From Loxodes magnus (lineage: Eukaryota > Ciliophora > Karyorelictea > Loxodida > Loxodidae), in the NCBI GenBank assembly GCA_946699065.1, contig CAMPDV010000146.1:581671-645670 (forward strand): DNA of 64,000 nt. Direction: 5' to 3'. A program made the position numbers and the translations under genes. Within the stretch, counting starts at the first letter, position 1; each line of letters starts with the position of its first letter. Below are positions 63,558 to 64,000 of this stretch, one piece after another. A model generated the notes under the pieces. That model searched no databases and was not told the origin of the DNA. It saw nothing but the letters and a program-made list of their open reading frames with translations.

Positions 63558-64000
63558 TATTAGAATACAAAAGGCTAGTAGATCTATTTATCTATCTTGA
63601 AGTACTTCTTTTACTTTATAAAATTTAGCTTAATAAACATTATTTCAATACTAGAAAGAGTAAGTTTGGGTAGAAAGGAGACTGGATAGTAATTCTAAGC
63701 AAATATATTGCTAAGGATAATTTAATAAAATTAAAGCCTAGATTTGCATACTTAAAATAAGCAAAGTACTAGTAAAAGCACTATAATTATGATTATCACT
63801 TTAGATATTATCTAGGATATTTATACTCTACAATCTTAGTCTGGATTATTAATATTAGCAGCAGAGTTTATCAAAGGAAAAATTAATTCATGTATAGCTA
63901 AAAATTAATATCCCATTTTATCTTTTTGCCATAAAACTTTAAAGTAAAAATTAACATTTTTATGCTTATTTATTAACAAATTAATATATACTCAATTTCA
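63558..64000. other. Intergenic to the window end, AT-rich
   Basis: No gene recognised in the last 440 bp. Confidence 0.5.

Overview
This is nuclear DNA of a ciliate with a radically altered genetic code. Read with the standard code the window shows only fragments. Read with UAA and UAG as glutamine and UGA as tryptophan, long conserved eukaryotic proteins appear, often without a break. Conserved tryptophans are encoded by TGA (for example in the SRPK motif after DLGNAC at 3351-3353 and in the HMG-CoA reductase motif ATGQDWRAIEA at 13272-13274), and most genes also end with TGA. This matches the karyorelictean code (NCBI table 27, for example Loxodes), or the Condylostoma code (table 28) if UAA/UAG also terminate, as three genes here hint. 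The introns are GT-AG and very short (mostly 17-37 nt). The DNA is AT-rich with gaps of up to about 4 kb. The organism is inferred from code, introns and gene content; no rRNA or telomere is present to confirm it.

Layout. 2-14.3 kb: SRPK-type kinase (+), U-box/VWA/Hint protein (-), CFAP97-like ciliary protein (+), class II HMG-CoA reductase with a long C-terminal extension (-). 18-28 kb: retromer VPS26 (-), poly(A) polymerase (-), membrane-anchored FkbM methyltransferase (-). 28.7-33.7 kb: a very large receptor with two ligand-binding domains and several membrane segments (+). 34-42 kb: ARPC1 (-), a small CHTOP/FoP-like protein (+), SCP/NIF-type phosphatase with a polyglutamine tract written largely in TAA/TAG (-). 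43-46.2 kb: an ankyrin/double-SAM protein with a CaaX-like end (+), convergent with EBP1/PA2G4 (-). 47-55.5 kb: unrecognised proteins, a HAD phosphatase and a tandem pair of membrane proteins. 56-63.6 kb: ubiquitin-activating enzyme E1 (-), palmitoyl-protein thioesterase (-), a ubiquitin-like protein with a Gly-Gly near its end (-) and small unrecognised genes.

The genes are a mixed set with no operon logic. Loose themes are mRNA handling (SRPK, poly(A) polymerase, CHTOP-like), ubiquitin and protein turnover (E1, U-box protein, ubiquitin-like protein), trafficking and cytoskeleton (VPS26, ARPC1, CFAP97-like) and signalling (receptor, phosphatase, ankyrin/SAM).

Limits. With no reliable stop codon, any AT-rich frame stays open, so small genes without a recognised family are weakly supported and the gaps may hide more. 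Several genes show single-base frame breaks in homopolymer runs, which may be assembly errors.
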